Positions 25,739-35,141 of a DNA stretch of 39,807 nt are shown piece after piece. The stretch comes from Pseudomonadota bacterium. Its GTDB lineage: Bacteria > Pseudomonadota > Alphaproteobacteria > Micropepsales > Micropepsaceae. The notes under the pieces are model-generated. The model saw only the letters and a program-made list of their open reading frames with translations, was not told where the DNA came from and did no database searches. Made by a program: the position numbers and the translations under genes. The stretch spans positions 1 to 39,807 of the forward strand of contig JAJZDZ010000026.1 of NCBI GenBank assembly GCA_021851325.1. The letters are read 5' to 3'. Numbering within the stretch: position 1 is the stretch's first letter; every line of letters begins with the position of its first letter.

Positions 25739-27742
25739 GTGGCGTCTTCCCAGAACCTGTCCTCCACTGCCGTGATGAAAGCGGCCCAGCTGCTGCAGGA
25801 CAATCCTGCGCGCGCCGAGGCCGAGATCGCCACGGTGCTCAAGACCACGCCCGATGATCCGGAGGCCCAGCTTGTGCTCGCGGTCGCGCTGCGCCTTCAA
25901 GGTCGCAGCGCCGAAGCCCTGCGCGTGCTGGGTCCACTTGCCGAAACGCAGCCGCAGTGGGCGATTGCCCAACAGGAACTTGGCCTGGCCTTTTCGGCGC
26001 AGGGGGCATGGCCGCTTGCGCTTGGAGCGCTGCGCAAGGCGGTGGAGCTGGCACCAGCGCTGCCTAGCGCCTGGCGGGCCCTGGCCGATGCGCTTCATGC
26101 CTCGGGTGAGAGCGACGAGGCGGATCTTGCCTATGAACGCTTTGTTCTTCTGGCCTCGTCAGATCCGCTACTGAGTGAAGCCGTTGCAGCCTTGCAGAAT
26201 GGCCGCGCCGATATTGCCGAATCCCATGCCCGCCTGCGTCTGCGTTTCGAGCCCAGTGACATCGTCGCGGCCCGTCTTCTGGCGGATATCTGTCGGCACA
26301 CCGGACGCGCCGAGGAGGCCGAACGGCTGCTTGGCGATGTCGTCAATCGTGCGCGGTCGTACTGGCCGGCACAGCTCGATTATATCGACGCGCTGTTTCG
26401 CCTGGGTCGCTTTGCTGACGCGCATGCGCGCATTGATCAGCTCCTGACGTTGCGTCCCTCTGATGGCGGATTGCTCGGACTGAAGTCACTCGCGCTGGCC
26501 AATCTTGGCGATTATGACGCAGCCATCGCCATCCTGCGCCAGCTGCTGGCCCAGAACCCCACCGCTCGCGATGCCCTGCTGCAGCTTGCCCACCTGTTGC
26601 GTGTGGTTGGTGCGGCGGATGAAGCGGTTGATATCTACAACCGTGTCATTGCCGTAGATCCTTCTTGCGGCGAGGCCTATCTCGCACTGGCCAATCTGAA
26701 AACCTATCGCTTCACCGAATTCGAGGTTGAAGCGATGAAGCAGGCGCTGGAAAAAAAGGATCTCAACGAGGGTGCGCGCATCGATCTGCGTTTTGCTCTA
26801 GGCCATGGTTTCGACCAGCTTGGCCGATATGAAGAAGCCTTTCAGAGTTTTGCTACTGCCAACGCGCTCAAGCGCATGCAGGTCGAGTTCGACCTTGAAG
26901 CCGTCGAAGATACGATCGCGCGCACACGCCAGTTCCAGAGTGAGCGCTTCTTTGCAGAACGCAGCCACATGGGTGTGGACGCGCGCAGCCCGGTCTTCAT
27001 CATCGGTATGCCACGTTCGGGTTCGACCCTGGTCGAGCAGATTCTCGCCAGCCACAGTCAGCTGGAAGCCCTCGGTGAATTGCGTCTGCTCTATCAGCTG
27101 GCTGGCGCCATCACCGAAGGCAAAGGTGATCCCGCCTATGGCACAGCGCTGGCTGCGCTCGATGCGCCGTCACTGGCTGCATATGCCAGGACCTATCTGG
27201 ACGGCATTGCGCAGCTCAAAACCACGTTACGCCAGGGCTTCATTGACAAGACGCCTAACAACTTCCTGCATGTTGGGCTTATCCATCTGCTCTTTCCCAG
27301 GGCCGCGATCATCGATGTACGGCGTCATCCCATGGCCTGTGGCTTTTCCAATTTTGTGCATCTGTTTGGTCCTGGTCACGAGTTCAGCTATCGGCTCAAT
27401 GAGATGGGCCGCTTTTATCGCAGCTATGTGCAGCTCATGGATCATTACGACCGGGTGCTGCCAGGTCGGGTCTTCCGCCTCCATTATGAAGACCTCATCG
27501 CCGATCCCAAGACCGAGACTGCGCGACTTCTCGCCCATCTTGGGCTTGAGTTTGAAGAGGCGTGCCTCACGCCCCATTTGACACGACGGCCCATTCTCAC
27601 GCCCAGCGCCGAGCAGGTGCGCCAGCCGCTGCGTCGCAGTCCGGATAGCCACTGGCAGCATTATGCGCCATGGCTTGGTCCTCTCGCCGAGGCGCTCGGT
27701 TCCGTACGGGATACCTATCCAGCCATACCGTCGTCCTTCTGA
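25739..27742 (+). CDS. TPR-repeat sulfotransferase (paralog 1)
   Basis: A 667-residue two-part protein. The N-terminal ~400 residues are tetratricopeptide repeats (for example ALRVLGPLAETQPQWAIAQQ and AVDIYNRVIAVDPSCGEAY). The C-terminal ~240 residues form a sulfotransferase domain with the PAPS 5'-phosphosulfate loop PRSGST (425-430) and a 3'-phosphate-type motif IIDVRRHPMACGFSNF. It would transfer sulfate from PAPS to an unknown acceptor; TPRs may bind a protein partner. GTG 25739 was chosen over TTG 25706 because TTG lies inside the conserved promoter and because GTG aligns with the start of the paralog downstream. No signal peptide is seen. Confidence 0.87.
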   Translation: MASSQNLSSTAVMKAAQLLQDNPARAEAEIATVLKTTPDDPEAQLVLAVALRLQGRSAEALRVLGPLAETQPQWAIAQQELGLAFSAQGAWPLALGALRKAVELAPALPSAWRALADALHASGESDEADLAYERFVLLASSDPLLSEAVAALQNGRADIAESHARLRLRFEPSDIVAARLLADICRHTGRAEEAERLLGDVVNRARSYWPAQLDYIDALFRLGRFADAHARIDQLLTLRPSDGGLLGLKSLALANLGDYDAAIAILRQLLAQNPTARDALLQLAHLLRVVGAADEAVDIYNRVIAVDPSCGEAYLALANLKTYRFTEFEVEAMKQALEKKDLNEGARIDLRFALGHGFDQLGRYEEAFQSFATANALKRMQVEFDLEAVEDTIARTRQFQSERFFAERSHMGVDARSPVFIIGMPRSGSTLVEQILASHSQLEALGELRLLYQLAGAITEGKGDPAYGTALAALDAPSLAAYARTYLDGIAQLKTTLRQGFIDKTPNNFLHVGLIHLLFPRAAIIDVRRHPMACGFSNFVHLFGPGHEFSYRLNEMGRFYRSYVQLMDHYDRVLPGRVFRLHYEDLIADPKTETARLLAHLGLEFEEACLTPHLTRRPILTPSAEQVRQPLRRSPDSHWQHYAPWLGPLAEALGSVRDTYPAIPSSF

Positions 27743-27902
27743 GTGATCGCAAGAGATTTTGTCTGCTGCTGACGTCGGTGACGGGGACGGCAGAATGTCT
27801 GCTGCACCGCCAACAGCGACACTGAGGGGCGTGCTACGCAATCGCCGCGCAGGGGATTTTCTAGTGGTCATGCAGACCATTGTAGCTTGAGCACCGCGCG
27901 CG

Positions 27903-27931
27903 TTGACAAGCTGGTGAACCAGCTACATTGA
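27903..27931 (+). promoter_or_regulatory. Promoter of second TPR-sulfotransferase gene, with spacer palindrome
   Basis: TTGACA (27903-27908), 17-bp spacer, CATTGA (27926-27931), matching the promoter of paralog 1. The spacer contains the perfect inverted repeat AGCTGGT-GA-ACCAGCT (27909-27924), well placed to be a repressor operator. Confidence 0.52.
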
Positions 27932-27961
27932 TCGGGCGACCGTTCCATCGGATGCGATCCT

Positions 27962-29971
27962 GTGACCCGTTCGCGAACCAGCCGTGCCAAGTCTCCAGGC
28001 CTTGCCGCTGCAGCCCAGTGGGTGCAGAAGGATCCAGCGCGGGCCGAGGCAGAAATCCGCCTGATTCTGGCGAAGGCGCCTGAAGATCCCGAGGCGCTGC
28101 GCATACTTGCCGAGGCCTTGCGCAGGCAAGACCGCAGCGGTGAAGCGCTGACAATTCTGGTCCCTCTTGCTGAACGCAACCCCGGCTCGGCCATCTTGCA
28201 GCAGGAGCTCGGGCTTGCCCTCCTCGCGCAAGGTGCAGCGCCGGCCGCAGTCTCTTCCCTGCGCCGAGCGGTCGCGCTTGACGTCAAACTTGCCACCGCC
28301 TGGCTGGCTTTGGGCGACGCGCTTCATGCCTTGGGGCAGAGCGATGAAGCAGATCGCGCGTACGGGCGCTTTGTACAGTGCGGCGCCAGCGATCCCCCTC
28401 TTCGCGAGGCCATCGAAGCCCTAAAAAGGGGACAGGGCAACAGCGTCGAGGCCCAGCTGCGGCAGCGGCTCAGCCTCGCGCCCACCGATATTCTGGCCGC
28501 ACGGATTCTCGCTGATATCTGCCGTCAAACGCAACGTGCCGAGGAAGCCGAAGTGTTGTTGACCAGGGTGGTTGCGCGCGCCCCCTCGTTCTGGCCGGCT
28601 CAACTCGACTACGTCGAAACTCTCTATTCACAGGCAAAATTTCTTCAAGCGCTGGAACGCCTCGAGACGCTGCTGCAGAACCGTCCCACGGACGCAGAGC
28701 TTCTGCGGCTGAAACTGCGCGGGCTCGCCGATGTTGGTGATTTCAACGGTGCCGTTGCTGTGACGCGTCAGCTTTTGGCCCTAACTCCGGCCGCGCCGCG
28801 GGTCATGCTGCAGCTGGCGCATCTGTTGCGCGTGACAGGTGAACGCGAAGAAGCCATTGATCTCTATAAGCGCACGATCGCGATCGACCCTCATTGCGGC
28901 GGGGCCTATCTGGGTCTCGCGGACATGAAGACCTACCGCTTTACTGCCGCTGACGTTGAGGCGATGCGGCTTGTCCTGAAAAGGACGGATCTGGATCAGG
29001 AAACCTGCCTCTCCTTGCGCTTTGCCCTCGGCCAGGCGTTAGACCAGCTCGGACAGTATGAGGAGGCGTTCCGCAATTTTGCCGTCGGTAACGCCCTGGA
29101 ACGTATGCGCATAAGCTTTAGCGGCGAAGCGGTTGAGGGCGTAGTGCAGCGCTCCAGACAAAGTCTGACCGGCACTTTCTTCGCGACCCGCTCAAGCACG
29201 GGTTTGAGCGATCCCAAACCGATCTTCATCGTCGGGATGCCACGTTCGGGTTCAACCCTGGTCGAACAGATCCTGGCCAGTCACAGCCAGGTTGAGGCAT
29301 TGGGCGAACTGCCCATGATCTATGAGCTTGCCGGCCGCCTCACAGGCGGTAAAGGCGACGCCGCCTATCCGCAGGCAATATGCCAGACCACAGATGAACA
29401 GTTCAGGAACCTGGCGGCGCGCTATCTGCGCCAGGTCCAGGTCCTTAAACGGACACAGCGCCATCGCCTCATAGACAAGCTGCCCAACAACTTCCTGCAT
29501 GTGGGGCTGATTCATCTGCTGTTTCCTAACGCGGCGATCATCGATGTACGTCGCCATCCCATGGCCTGCGGACTATCAAACTTCATGCACCTGTTCGGCC
29601 AAGGTCACGAATTCAGCTACCGGTTGCACGAGATAGGTCGTTACTACCGCGCCTATGTTGAGCTCATGGCCCATTATGACGCGGTGCTGCCAGGACGGGT
29701 TCACCGTGTCCTCTATGAAGATCTCGTCGTTGATCCGAACACGAGGATTGCTGCGCTCCTTGCCTATTGCGGGCTCGACTTTGAAGAGACTTGTCTCAGC
29801 CCCCATACGACGCAGCGCGCCATTGTGACACCAAGTGCCGAACAGGTGCGCCAGCCCATACGCAAGGATACGGGTGAGCATTGGCGGCACTACGAGGCCT
29901 TCATCACACCTTTGGCCGAGGCTCTGGGTCCGGTGCTTGCAGCCTACCCTGCGGTGCCGCCGTCTTTCTGA
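27962..29971 (+). CDS. TPR-repeat sulfotransferase (paralog 2)
   Basis: A 669-residue tandem paralog of the preceding gene with the same plan: TPR repeats over about residues 10-400 and a sulfotransferase domain with PAPS loop PRSGST (427-432) and IIDVRRHPMACGLSNF. The two proteins align end to end, with long identical runs in the C-terminal half (NNFLHVGLIHLLFP, then YRL, YEDL and TPSAEQVRQP blocks) and more divergence in the TPR half, so they may share chemistry but differ in partner or acceptor. Starts at GTG 27962. The last 28 bp overlap the convergent tlyA. 219 bp separate the paralogs and hold a separate promoter, so they are not a simple operon. Confidence 0.87.
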   Translation: MTRSRTSRAKSPGLAAAAQWVQKDPARAEAEIRLILAKAPEDPEALRILAEALRRQDRSGEALTILVPLAERNPGSAILQQELGLALLAQGAAPAAVSSLRRAVALDVKLATAWLALGDALHALGQSDEADRAYGRFVQCGASDPPLREAIEALKRGQGNSVEAQLRQRLSLAPTDILAARILADICRQTQRAEEAEVLLTRVVARAPSFWPAQLDYVETLYSQAKFLQALERLETLLQNRPTDAELLRLKLRGLADVGDFNGAVAVTRQLLALTPAAPRVMLQLAHLLRVTGEREEAIDLYKRTIAIDPHCGGAYLGLADMKTYRFTAADVEAMRLVLKRTDLDQETCLSLRFALGQALDQLGQYEEAFRNFAVGNALERMRISFSGEAVEGVVQRSRQSLTGTFFATRSSTGLSDPKPIFIVGMPRSGSTLVEQILASHSQVEALGELPMIYELAGRLTGGKGDAAYPQAICQTTDEQFRNLAARYLRQVQVLKRTQRHRLIDKLPNNFLHVGLIHLLFPNAAIIDVRRHPMACGLSNFMHLFGQGHEFSYRLHEIGRYYRAYVELMAHYDAVLPGRVHRVLYEDLVVDPNTRIAALLAYCGLDFEETCLSPHTTQRAIVTPSAEQVRQPIRKDTGEHWRHYEAFITPLAEALGPVLAAYPAVPPSF

Positions 29972-30693
29972 GCGCCCAGGAGATATTCCCGGTTGCCATC
30001 GCCGCCTGCAATCGGGCTTTCGATGAGACCGCGGATCTGCCAGTGAGGCTGTTGCGCCACAAAGAGGGCAATGCGTTCAGCTGCAGCAAGACCCTCTGCC
30101 GTGTCACGCACAAGTCCGCCGCGGCCGATATGCTCTCGGCCAACTTCGAACTGAGGTTTGACGAGGGCGACAAGCCAGGCTGCGTCTGCGGCCAGGTTTA
30201 GTGCTGGCGGCAGAACCAGCGTCAACGAAATGAAGCTGACGTCCACCACGATGGCTTCCGGCCGTGCGATACCAAAGGTTTCGAGTTGTCGTGCGTTGAC
30301 ACCCTCCAGCACCTTCACCCGCGGGTCGGCGGCAAGCGTAGGATCCATTTGTCCGTGCCCTACATCGATTGCGGTGACAGCTTCGGCTCCGCGCGCAAGC
30401 AGGATCTGGGTGAAGCCGCCAGTCGAGGCGCCGATGTCAAGACACTGCCGGCCGGCCGGTGAAAAGCCAAAATGGTCGAGCGCGGCGATGAGCTTGAGGG
30501 CGCCACGCGAGACATAGGGATGAACCGGGGTGTAGCTGATACGGACGCCATCTGTGAGGTTCTGGGAGGGGCGTCGCAGCACCACGCCATCGACGCTGAC
30601 CTGACCGGCGCGGATCGCGGCCTGGGCTTCGGCACGGCTCTTGGCATAGCCATGATCAACCAGGAAGCGATCTGCCCGCGTTCCCACGCTCAC
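29944..30693 (-). CDS. tlyA: TlyA-family rRNA (cytidine-2'-O)-methyltransferase
   Basis: A 249-residue protein with an N-terminal S4 RNA-binding domain ([20 protein letters not shown], to about residue 55) and an FtsJ-like methyltransferase domain ([11 protein letters not shown] around Lys67, SAM motif DIGASTGGF at 86-94, [24 protein letters not shown]). TlyA methylates ribose of specific rRNA cytidines; older annotations call it hemolysin. GTG start overlaps the dxs stop (GTGA), so it ends the xseB-ispA-like-dxs-tlyA operon. Confidence 0.93.
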   Translation of the reverse strand: MSVGTRADRFLVDHGYAKSRAEAQAAIRAGQVSVDGVVLRRPSQNLTDGVRISYTPVHPYVSRGALKLIAALDHFGFSPAGRQCLDIGASTGGFTQILLARGAEAVTAIDVGHGQMDPTLAADPRVKVLEGVNARQLETFGIARPEAIVVDVSFISLTLVLPPALNLAADAAWLVALVKPQFEVGREHIGRGGLVRDTAEGLAAAERIALFVAQQPHWQIRGLIESPIAGGDGNREYLLGAQKDGGTAG

Positions 30694-32606
30694 GCGATTG
30701 CGGCAGCTTCCTGCTCGCGCCCCAGAGCTCCCAGTGCCATGGCCACAATGGCTTTGGCATCGAGGCCGGCCGCCGCATACATCTTTTCAGGGGTGTCCTG
30801 GTCGATGAAGCGGTCCGGCAGCGTCATCGGCCGGATCTTCAGGCCACGATCAAGCAGGCCGTCCAGCGCGAGGAATTGCATGACCTGGGCGGCAAAGCCG
30901 CCGACGGCACCTTCCTCGATGGTGATCAGCACTTCATGTTCGCGCGCCAGACGGCGGATAAGGTCGGTATCGAGCGGCTTGGCAAAACGGGCGTCGGCGA
31001 TGGTTGCCGAAAGACCGTAATGCGCCAGCTTCTCGCCGGCCAGGAGACACTGCTCGAGACGGGCACCGAAACTGAGGACCGCAATGGAGTTGCCTTCCTT
31101 GACGATCCGCCCCTTGCCGATTTCAAGTGCAGTGCCGATCGGCGGACGTTCGAGCCCGATCCCCTCACCACGCGGATAGCGCAGGGCGCTGGGACGGTCG
31201 TCGATCGCGACCGCTGTTGCCACCATGTGCATGAGCTCGACTTCATCACTGGGCGCCATCAGGACGAAGCCTGGCAGGGTGCCAAGATAGGCAACATCGA
31301 ACGCACCGGCATGGGTCGGACCATCGGCGCCAACAAGTCCCGCACGGTCCATGGCAAAGCGCACGGGCAAGCCCTGAATGGCGACATCGTGCACGACCTG
31401 GTCGTATCCGCGCTGCAGGAATGTCGAATAAATCGCGCAGAACGGTTTCATGCCGTCGGCGGCCATGCCTGCTGCGAATGTCACCGCATGCTGTTCGGCA
31501 ATACCGACATCAAAGGTACGCTTGGGAAAGGCCTTGCCGAAAATGTCGACGCCGGTTCCGGAGGGCATTGCAGCGGTTATCGCCACGATGCGCGGATCCT
31601 GTTCGGCGTGCTTCACGAGCTCCTGGCCGAAGACGTTCTGGTAGCTCGGGGCCTTGGCGTTGGGCTTTTTCTGCTCACCGGTGAGGACATTGAACTTGCT
31701 GACGCCATGATACTTGTCGGCGGCGGACTCAGCGGGGGCGTAACCCTTGCCCTTCTTGGTCACGACATGAATCAGCACCGGGCCATTCTTGCTGTCGCGC
31801 ACATTCTCGAGCACCGGGATAAGATGTTCGAGATTGTGACCGTCGATCGGGCCCACATAGTAAAAGCCCAGCTCCTCGAACAGCGTGCCGCCCATGGCGA
31901 TACCGCGGGCATATTCCTCGGCGCGCTTGGCGGTCAGCTCGACCGGCTTGGGCAGCCAGTGGGCGATGCGCTTGCCGAATTCGCGCAGTTCGCGATAGGG
32001 CCGGCTAGACACCAGCCGCGCCAGGTAGGCGCTCATCGCGCCAACTGGAGGGGCGATTGACATGTCATTGTCGTTGAGAATGACGATGAGGCGCGCATCC
32101 GTCGCCCCGGCATTGTTCATGGCCTCATAGGCCATGCCTGCACTCATGGCGCCATCGCCAATCACGGCAATGACATTGCGATCCTCGTTCTTCAGATCCC
32201 GCGCCACGGCAAAGCCGAGACCAGCAGAAATCGAGGTCGAGGAATGGGCGGCGCCAAACGGATCATATTCGCTTTCAGCGCGCTTGGTGAATCCGGAGAG
32301 GCCACCGCCCTGGCGCAGGGTGCGAATACGATCCCGCCGACCAGTGAGAATCTTGTGCGGATAGGCCTGATGCCCGACATCCCAGATCAGCTTGTCGTCC
32401 GGGGTATTGAAGATGTAGTGGAGCGCCACTGTGAGCTCGACCACACCGAGGCCGGCACCTAGATGGCCGCCGGTCACCGATACTGCGTCGATGGTTTCCT
32501 GACGCAGTTCATCGGCGAGTTGGCGAAGCTCCTCGCGCTTCAGCGCACGCAGGTCCGAAGGTATGCGCACGCGGTCAAGAAGAGGCGTCTTGCTCGGCAC
32601 TGTCAT
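30690..32606 (-). CDS. dxs: 1-deoxy-D-xylulose-5-phosphate synthase
   Basis: A 638-residue thiamine-diphosphate enzyme that condenses pyruvate and glyceraldehyde-3-phosphate, the first step of the MEP isoprenoid pathway. Visible blocks include [20 protein letters not shown] (43-62), [17 protein letters not shown], the TPP/Mg motif GDGAMSAG (150-157) with MNNAG, and [17 protein letters not shown] in the transketolase pyrimidine domain. Complete. AAGGAG precedes the ATG by seven bases. It follows the ispA-like gene by 21 bp and its stop overlaps the tlyA start. Confidence 0.98.
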   Translation of the reverse strand: MTVPSKTPLLDRVRIPSDLRALKREELRQLADELRQETIDAVSVTGGHLGAGLGVVELTVALHYIFNTPDDKLIWDVGHQAYPHKILTGRRDRIRTLRQGGGLSGFTKRAESEYDPFGAAHSSTSISAGLGFAVARDLKNEDRNVIAVIGDGAMSAGMAYEAMNNAGATDARLIVILNDNDMSIAPPVGAMSAYLARLVSSRPYRELREFGKRIAHWLPKPVELTAKRAEEYARGIAMGGTLFEELGFYYVGPIDGHNLEHLIPVLENVRDSKNGPVLIHVVTKKGKGYAPAESAADKYHGVSKFNVLTGEQKKPNAKAPSYQNVFGQELVKHAEQDPRIVAITAAMPSGTGVDIFGKAFPKRTFDVGIAEQHAVTFAAGMAADGMKPFCAIYSTFLQRGYDQVVHDVAIQGLPVRFAMDRAGLVGADGPTHAGAFDVAYLGTLPGFVLMAPSDEVELMHMVATAVAIDDRPSALRYPRGEGIGLERPPIGTALEIGKGRIVKEGNSIAVLSFGARLEQCLLAGEKLAHYGLSATIADARFAKPLDTDLIRRLAREHEVLITIEEGAVGGFAAQVMQFLALDGLLDRGLKIRPMTLPDRFIDQDTPEKMYAAAGLDAKAIVAMALGALGREQEAAAIA

Positions 32607-32627
32607 TCAAGCACTCCTTACCACCGC

Positions 32628-33446
32628 CTAGTCGCGCGCTGTTACTGCAAATCTCGCGGCCGCGCGCAAAAGGTCGGCCTTTTCATCGAACAAATCAAGG
32701 TGATGCACGGCTTGCTCGGCAAGCGCGGTGCCATGCGCCTCAGCCCGTGCAAGGCCGAGGGCGGCAACGACGCACTGTCCTGCCGGCGATACGGGATCGG
32801 CAAGATCTGTGGCCATGGCGAGGGCCAGGCCGACATCTTGTCCGTATGCGGATAATGCATGACGCGCCGACGGTGAGGCCTTGGCCAGCAGCGGTCCGGC
32901 CTCACAGCAAAAACCGATAAGGGCCGCCACGCGCATGCGCTGGCGGCGGCTGATCTGAGGTAACGAACGCCCGTCAGCCAGGGTTCCCGCCATCAGTTCG
33001 GCGCTTTCACCGCCCAAGAGCCCGGCATGGCCTGCGCATTGGGCAAGGCGCGCCATGGCTTCGGCGCGCAGAAAGGGGTCCGCCATGGCCTCGGGCGAGC
33101 CCAAAAGTGCAAAGGCTTCGGCGATCAGGCCCTCGCCGGCGAAGAGCGTCAGCGGGGCTAGGGGGGCGGCGGCGAGGCGGGCTGCGGCAGCGACACATTC
33201 CACTGCGGCGCAGACCCGACCGAGGGGTTGGCGGTCAACGCCGAACAGTCGCCCACTTTGCAAAACAAAGAAGGCCCGCAGGCCCCGATCCTGGGCCAGA
33301 ACCGCTGTCCGCATGGCCTCAATCAGAGCACCTTGGGGCCCGGCAGGCTGGGGCAGCAGGGCCGTGAGCGTGCGCTCAGCGAAGCTTGCCGCTTCCTGCA
33401 ACGCCGGTCCGATCATGGCGCTTGGCGCCTGCGGCTCTGTGCTCAT
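32628..33446 (-). CDS. Degenerate polyprenyl synthetase (IspA-like pseudoenzyme)
   Basis: A 272-residue protein in the exact ispA slot between xseB and dxs. The scaffold of farnesyl diphosphate synthase is recognisable: AAVEC (80-84), FAGEGLIAEAFALL (102-115, for the usual AGDALLTEAF), GLLGGES (142-148, for GGQ), AYGQDVGLAL, and LFDEKADLLRAAARF near the end. The catalytic features are gone: about 19 residues are missing where the first Asp-rich motif (DDxxxxD) should be, the second DDxxD reads TDLAD (213-217), and the KTG loop is altered. The frame is intact and GC-rich coding usage persists, so it looks maintained, not a fresh pseudogene. GTG 33452 is an alternative start. A non-catalytic role is an inference. 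Confidence 0.75.
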   Translation of the reverse strand: MSTEPQAPSAMIGPALQEAASFAERTLTALLPQPAGPQGALIEAMRTAVLAQDRGLRAFFVLQSGRLFGVDRQPLGRVCAAVECVAAAARLAAAPLAPLTLFAGEGLIAEAFALLGSPEAMADPFLRAEAMARLAQCAGHAGLLGGESAELMAGTLADGRSLPQISRRQRMRVAALIGFCCEAGPLLAKASPSARHALSAYGQDVGLALAMATDLADPVSPAGQCVVAALGLARAEAHGTALAEQAVHHLDLFDEKADLLRAAARFAVTARD

Positions 33447-33494
33447 CAACACGTTCTCGAATGGTCCAGCTAGGGTGCTTGCGCCCGGATTGAT

Positions 33495-33752
33495 TTAGGA
33501 AAGATCCAAAGGCTCAAGGCCGCTCGACCCCTTGGGTCCGGCGACCACTTTTTCCAGCCGTGCCTCGGCTGCTTTAAGCTTGGCCTCACAATGGCCTTTG
33601 AGCTTTTGCCCACGCTCATAAAGCGCGATCGAGTCCTCGAGATCGACACTGCCCTGCTCGAGGCGGCCGACGATCTCCTCCAGTTCCCGCAAGGCAGCCT
33701 CGAAACTGAGCTCCTCGACAGGCTTGGGGGCAGATTTGGACGGGGCGGCCAT
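33495..33752 (-). CDS. xseB: Exodeoxyribonuclease VII small subunit
   Basis: An 85-residue acidic/basic helical protein with the XseB block LSFEAALRELEEIVGRLEQG followed by VDLEDSIALYERGQKLK. XseB binds XseA to form exonuclease VII, which degrades single-stranded DNA. ATG 33752 is preferred; GTG 33779 overlaps the upstream stop as GTGA and would add nine residues. It begins the xseB-ispA-like-dxs-tlyA run; xseA is not in the window. Confidence 0.93.
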   Translation of the reverse strand: MAAPSKSAPKPVEELSFEAALRELEEIVGRLEQGSVDLEDSIALYERGQKLKGHCEAKLKAAEARLEKVVAGPKGSSGLEPLDLS

Positions 33753-33775
33753 GGCCAGGATCTTTCGGTTGCATC

Positions 33776-34720
33776 TCACGACCAGCCCATCAGGGCCTCC
33801 ACATGGGCGGCCGCTGATTGTGCCAGCGCGGCGAGGTCATAACCGCCTTCCAGCGTCGACACAACGCGCCCTTTGCAAAGCCGCTCGGCGAGGCTGCAGG
33901 TCTCGCGCGTGATCCAGGAGAAGTCCTTGGAACTAAAGCGTAAATCGGCGAGCGGGTCGGCCCAGTGACCGTCGAAGCCGGCAGACAGAAACACAATCTC
34001 CGGGGCAAAGTTCTGCAGCGCCGGGAAGATTTTCTCGCCAAAGGCTTGGCGCAAGACCGTGCCGTCGGAGCCGGGGGCAAGTGGGACATTGACGATATTG
34101 TCCGCGCAACCCCGTTCGTTGGCGCTGCCGCTTCCGGGATATAATGGCCACTGGTGGGTCGAACCGTAAAAGAAGTCTGGATCGGCCTCAGCGATCTTTT
34201 GTGTGCCATTGCCGTGATGGACGTCAAAGTCGAGCACCGCCACCCGGCGAAGTCCGTGCGCCGCGCGGGCGTGGAGGGCGCCCACCGCGGCATTATTGAA
34301 GAAGCAGAACCCCATCGCCCGGCCGGGCTCGGCGTGATGGCCGGGCGGGCGAACGGCGCAGAAAGCATTGCGCGCCTTCGCGCTGACCACAAGATCGACG
34401 GCGTCGAGCACCGCTCCGGCGGCGATCTGTGCTGCTTGGGCTGTGCCCGCGCTCATCACCGTGTCCGCATCAACGGAAAAATAGACCTCTGCGCGCGCCT
34501 TTTGCGCCCAGGGCCCGAGGATGGCTGCCACAAGCTCCGGGCTGTGCACCCGCGCAAGCGCCTCAGGGCTTGCGGGCCCAGCCTCTTCCCGCACCAGATA
34601 TTGAAACGGCTCAGCTTCCAGTGCGCGCAGGACTGCCCGTAACCGGTCCGGGCACTCGGGATGACCCGGCGGGGTATCGTGCGCAAGACAGGCCGCACTG
34701 GAGAGCAGGACCGTGGTCAC
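33776..34720 (-). CDS. Histone deacetylase-family amidohydrolase
   Basis: A 314-residue class II HDAC-like enzyme. Catalytic residues are intact: tandem His128-His129 in RPPGHHAEPG, zinc ligands Asp166 and His168 in DFDVHHGNGT, Asp250 in SAGFDGHWADPLA, and Tyr294 in EGGYDL. Bacterial members act as acetylpolyamine amidohydrolases, acetoin-utilisation-type proteins or protein deacetylases; which applies cannot be told. Its position directly ahead of xseB is a recurrent alphaproteobacterial arrangement. Starts at GTG 34720 without a strong ribosome-binding site. Stop overlaps the alternative xseB start. Confidence 0.9.
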   Translation of the reverse strand: MTTVLLSSAACLAHDTPPGHPECPDRLRAVLRALEAEPFQYLVREEAGPASPEALARVHSPELVAAILGPWAQKARAEVYFSVDADTVMSAGTAQAAQIAAGAVLDAVDLVVSAKARNAFCAVRPPGHHAEPGRAMGFCFFNNAAVGALHARAAHGLRRVAVLDFDVHHGNGTQKIAEADPDFFYGSTHQWPLYPGSGSANERGCADNIVNVPLAPGSDGTVLRQAFGEKIFPALQNFAPEIVFLSAGFDGHWADPLADLRFSSKDFSWITRETCSLAERLCKGRVVSTLEGGYDLAALAQSAAAHVEALMGWS

Positions 34721-35141
34721 GAGGGGGCACTTTCGCTATGCGCCGCAGGGCGAGCGGTGCAGAATGGCAACACGTGGGCAAACCCTAGCGCGGATCCGAG
34801 GGTCCTGAAAGGCAGTGCCGAAAGGCCGCCCAAAGTCCACCCAACTCCTCTGCCTGCCTGGGGTTTTAGCGCGGTCGGGAGGGGAAGAGAGTTATAATCG
34901 TGCGGCCAGAGCGGCATCTGGTTTTCGATCATGCCGGAGCCTTCATGAAATTGATGCAGAAAAGCCACAGAACCATCGGGAAACACAACGTTTTTGTGAA
35001 TCGGTTTTGACCCGTTCCCTGCTCTCTCTTAGCTTCCCGGCGAAGCGGACACCCTGCGTACATAAGGACGTGGGGTCGACTGCCATCAAGGCAGAGTCCG
35101 TGGTGGCCGTCGTCGTTACGACAGAACCAAGGGGGTTCCAC
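34721..35141. other. 421-bp intergenic region upstream of the TonB-dependent receptor
   Basis: Divergent spacer between the HDAC-like gene and the receptor. The receptor frame is open back to about 34815, but that part lacks any domain and is not a plausible N-terminus, because the true signal peptide begins at 35142. It should hold both promoters. I see no riboswitch signature or inverted repeat of note. Confidence 0.6.
35007..35035 (+). promoter_or_regulatory. Possible promoter of the TonB-dependent receptor
   Basis: TTGACC (35007-35012), 17-bp spacer, TAGCTT (35030-35035), leaving a leader of about 100 nt before the GTG start. The -35 is good and the -10 only fair. Confidence 0.33.

Noticed and set aside
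25634..26098. N-terminal extension of the RlmD-like protein, possibly holding a TRAM domain
   Set aside because: The frame is open but overlaps the divergent sulfotransferase gene and its promoter, and shows no TRAM-like pattern.
30876..32060. 394-codon open frame antisense to dxs
   Set aside because: Mirror of conserved dxs codons; no domain, no ribosome-binding site.
34815..35141. 109-codon N-terminal extension of the TonB-dependent receptor
   Set aside because: A ribosome-binding site and complete signal peptide start at 35142; the extension has no domain.
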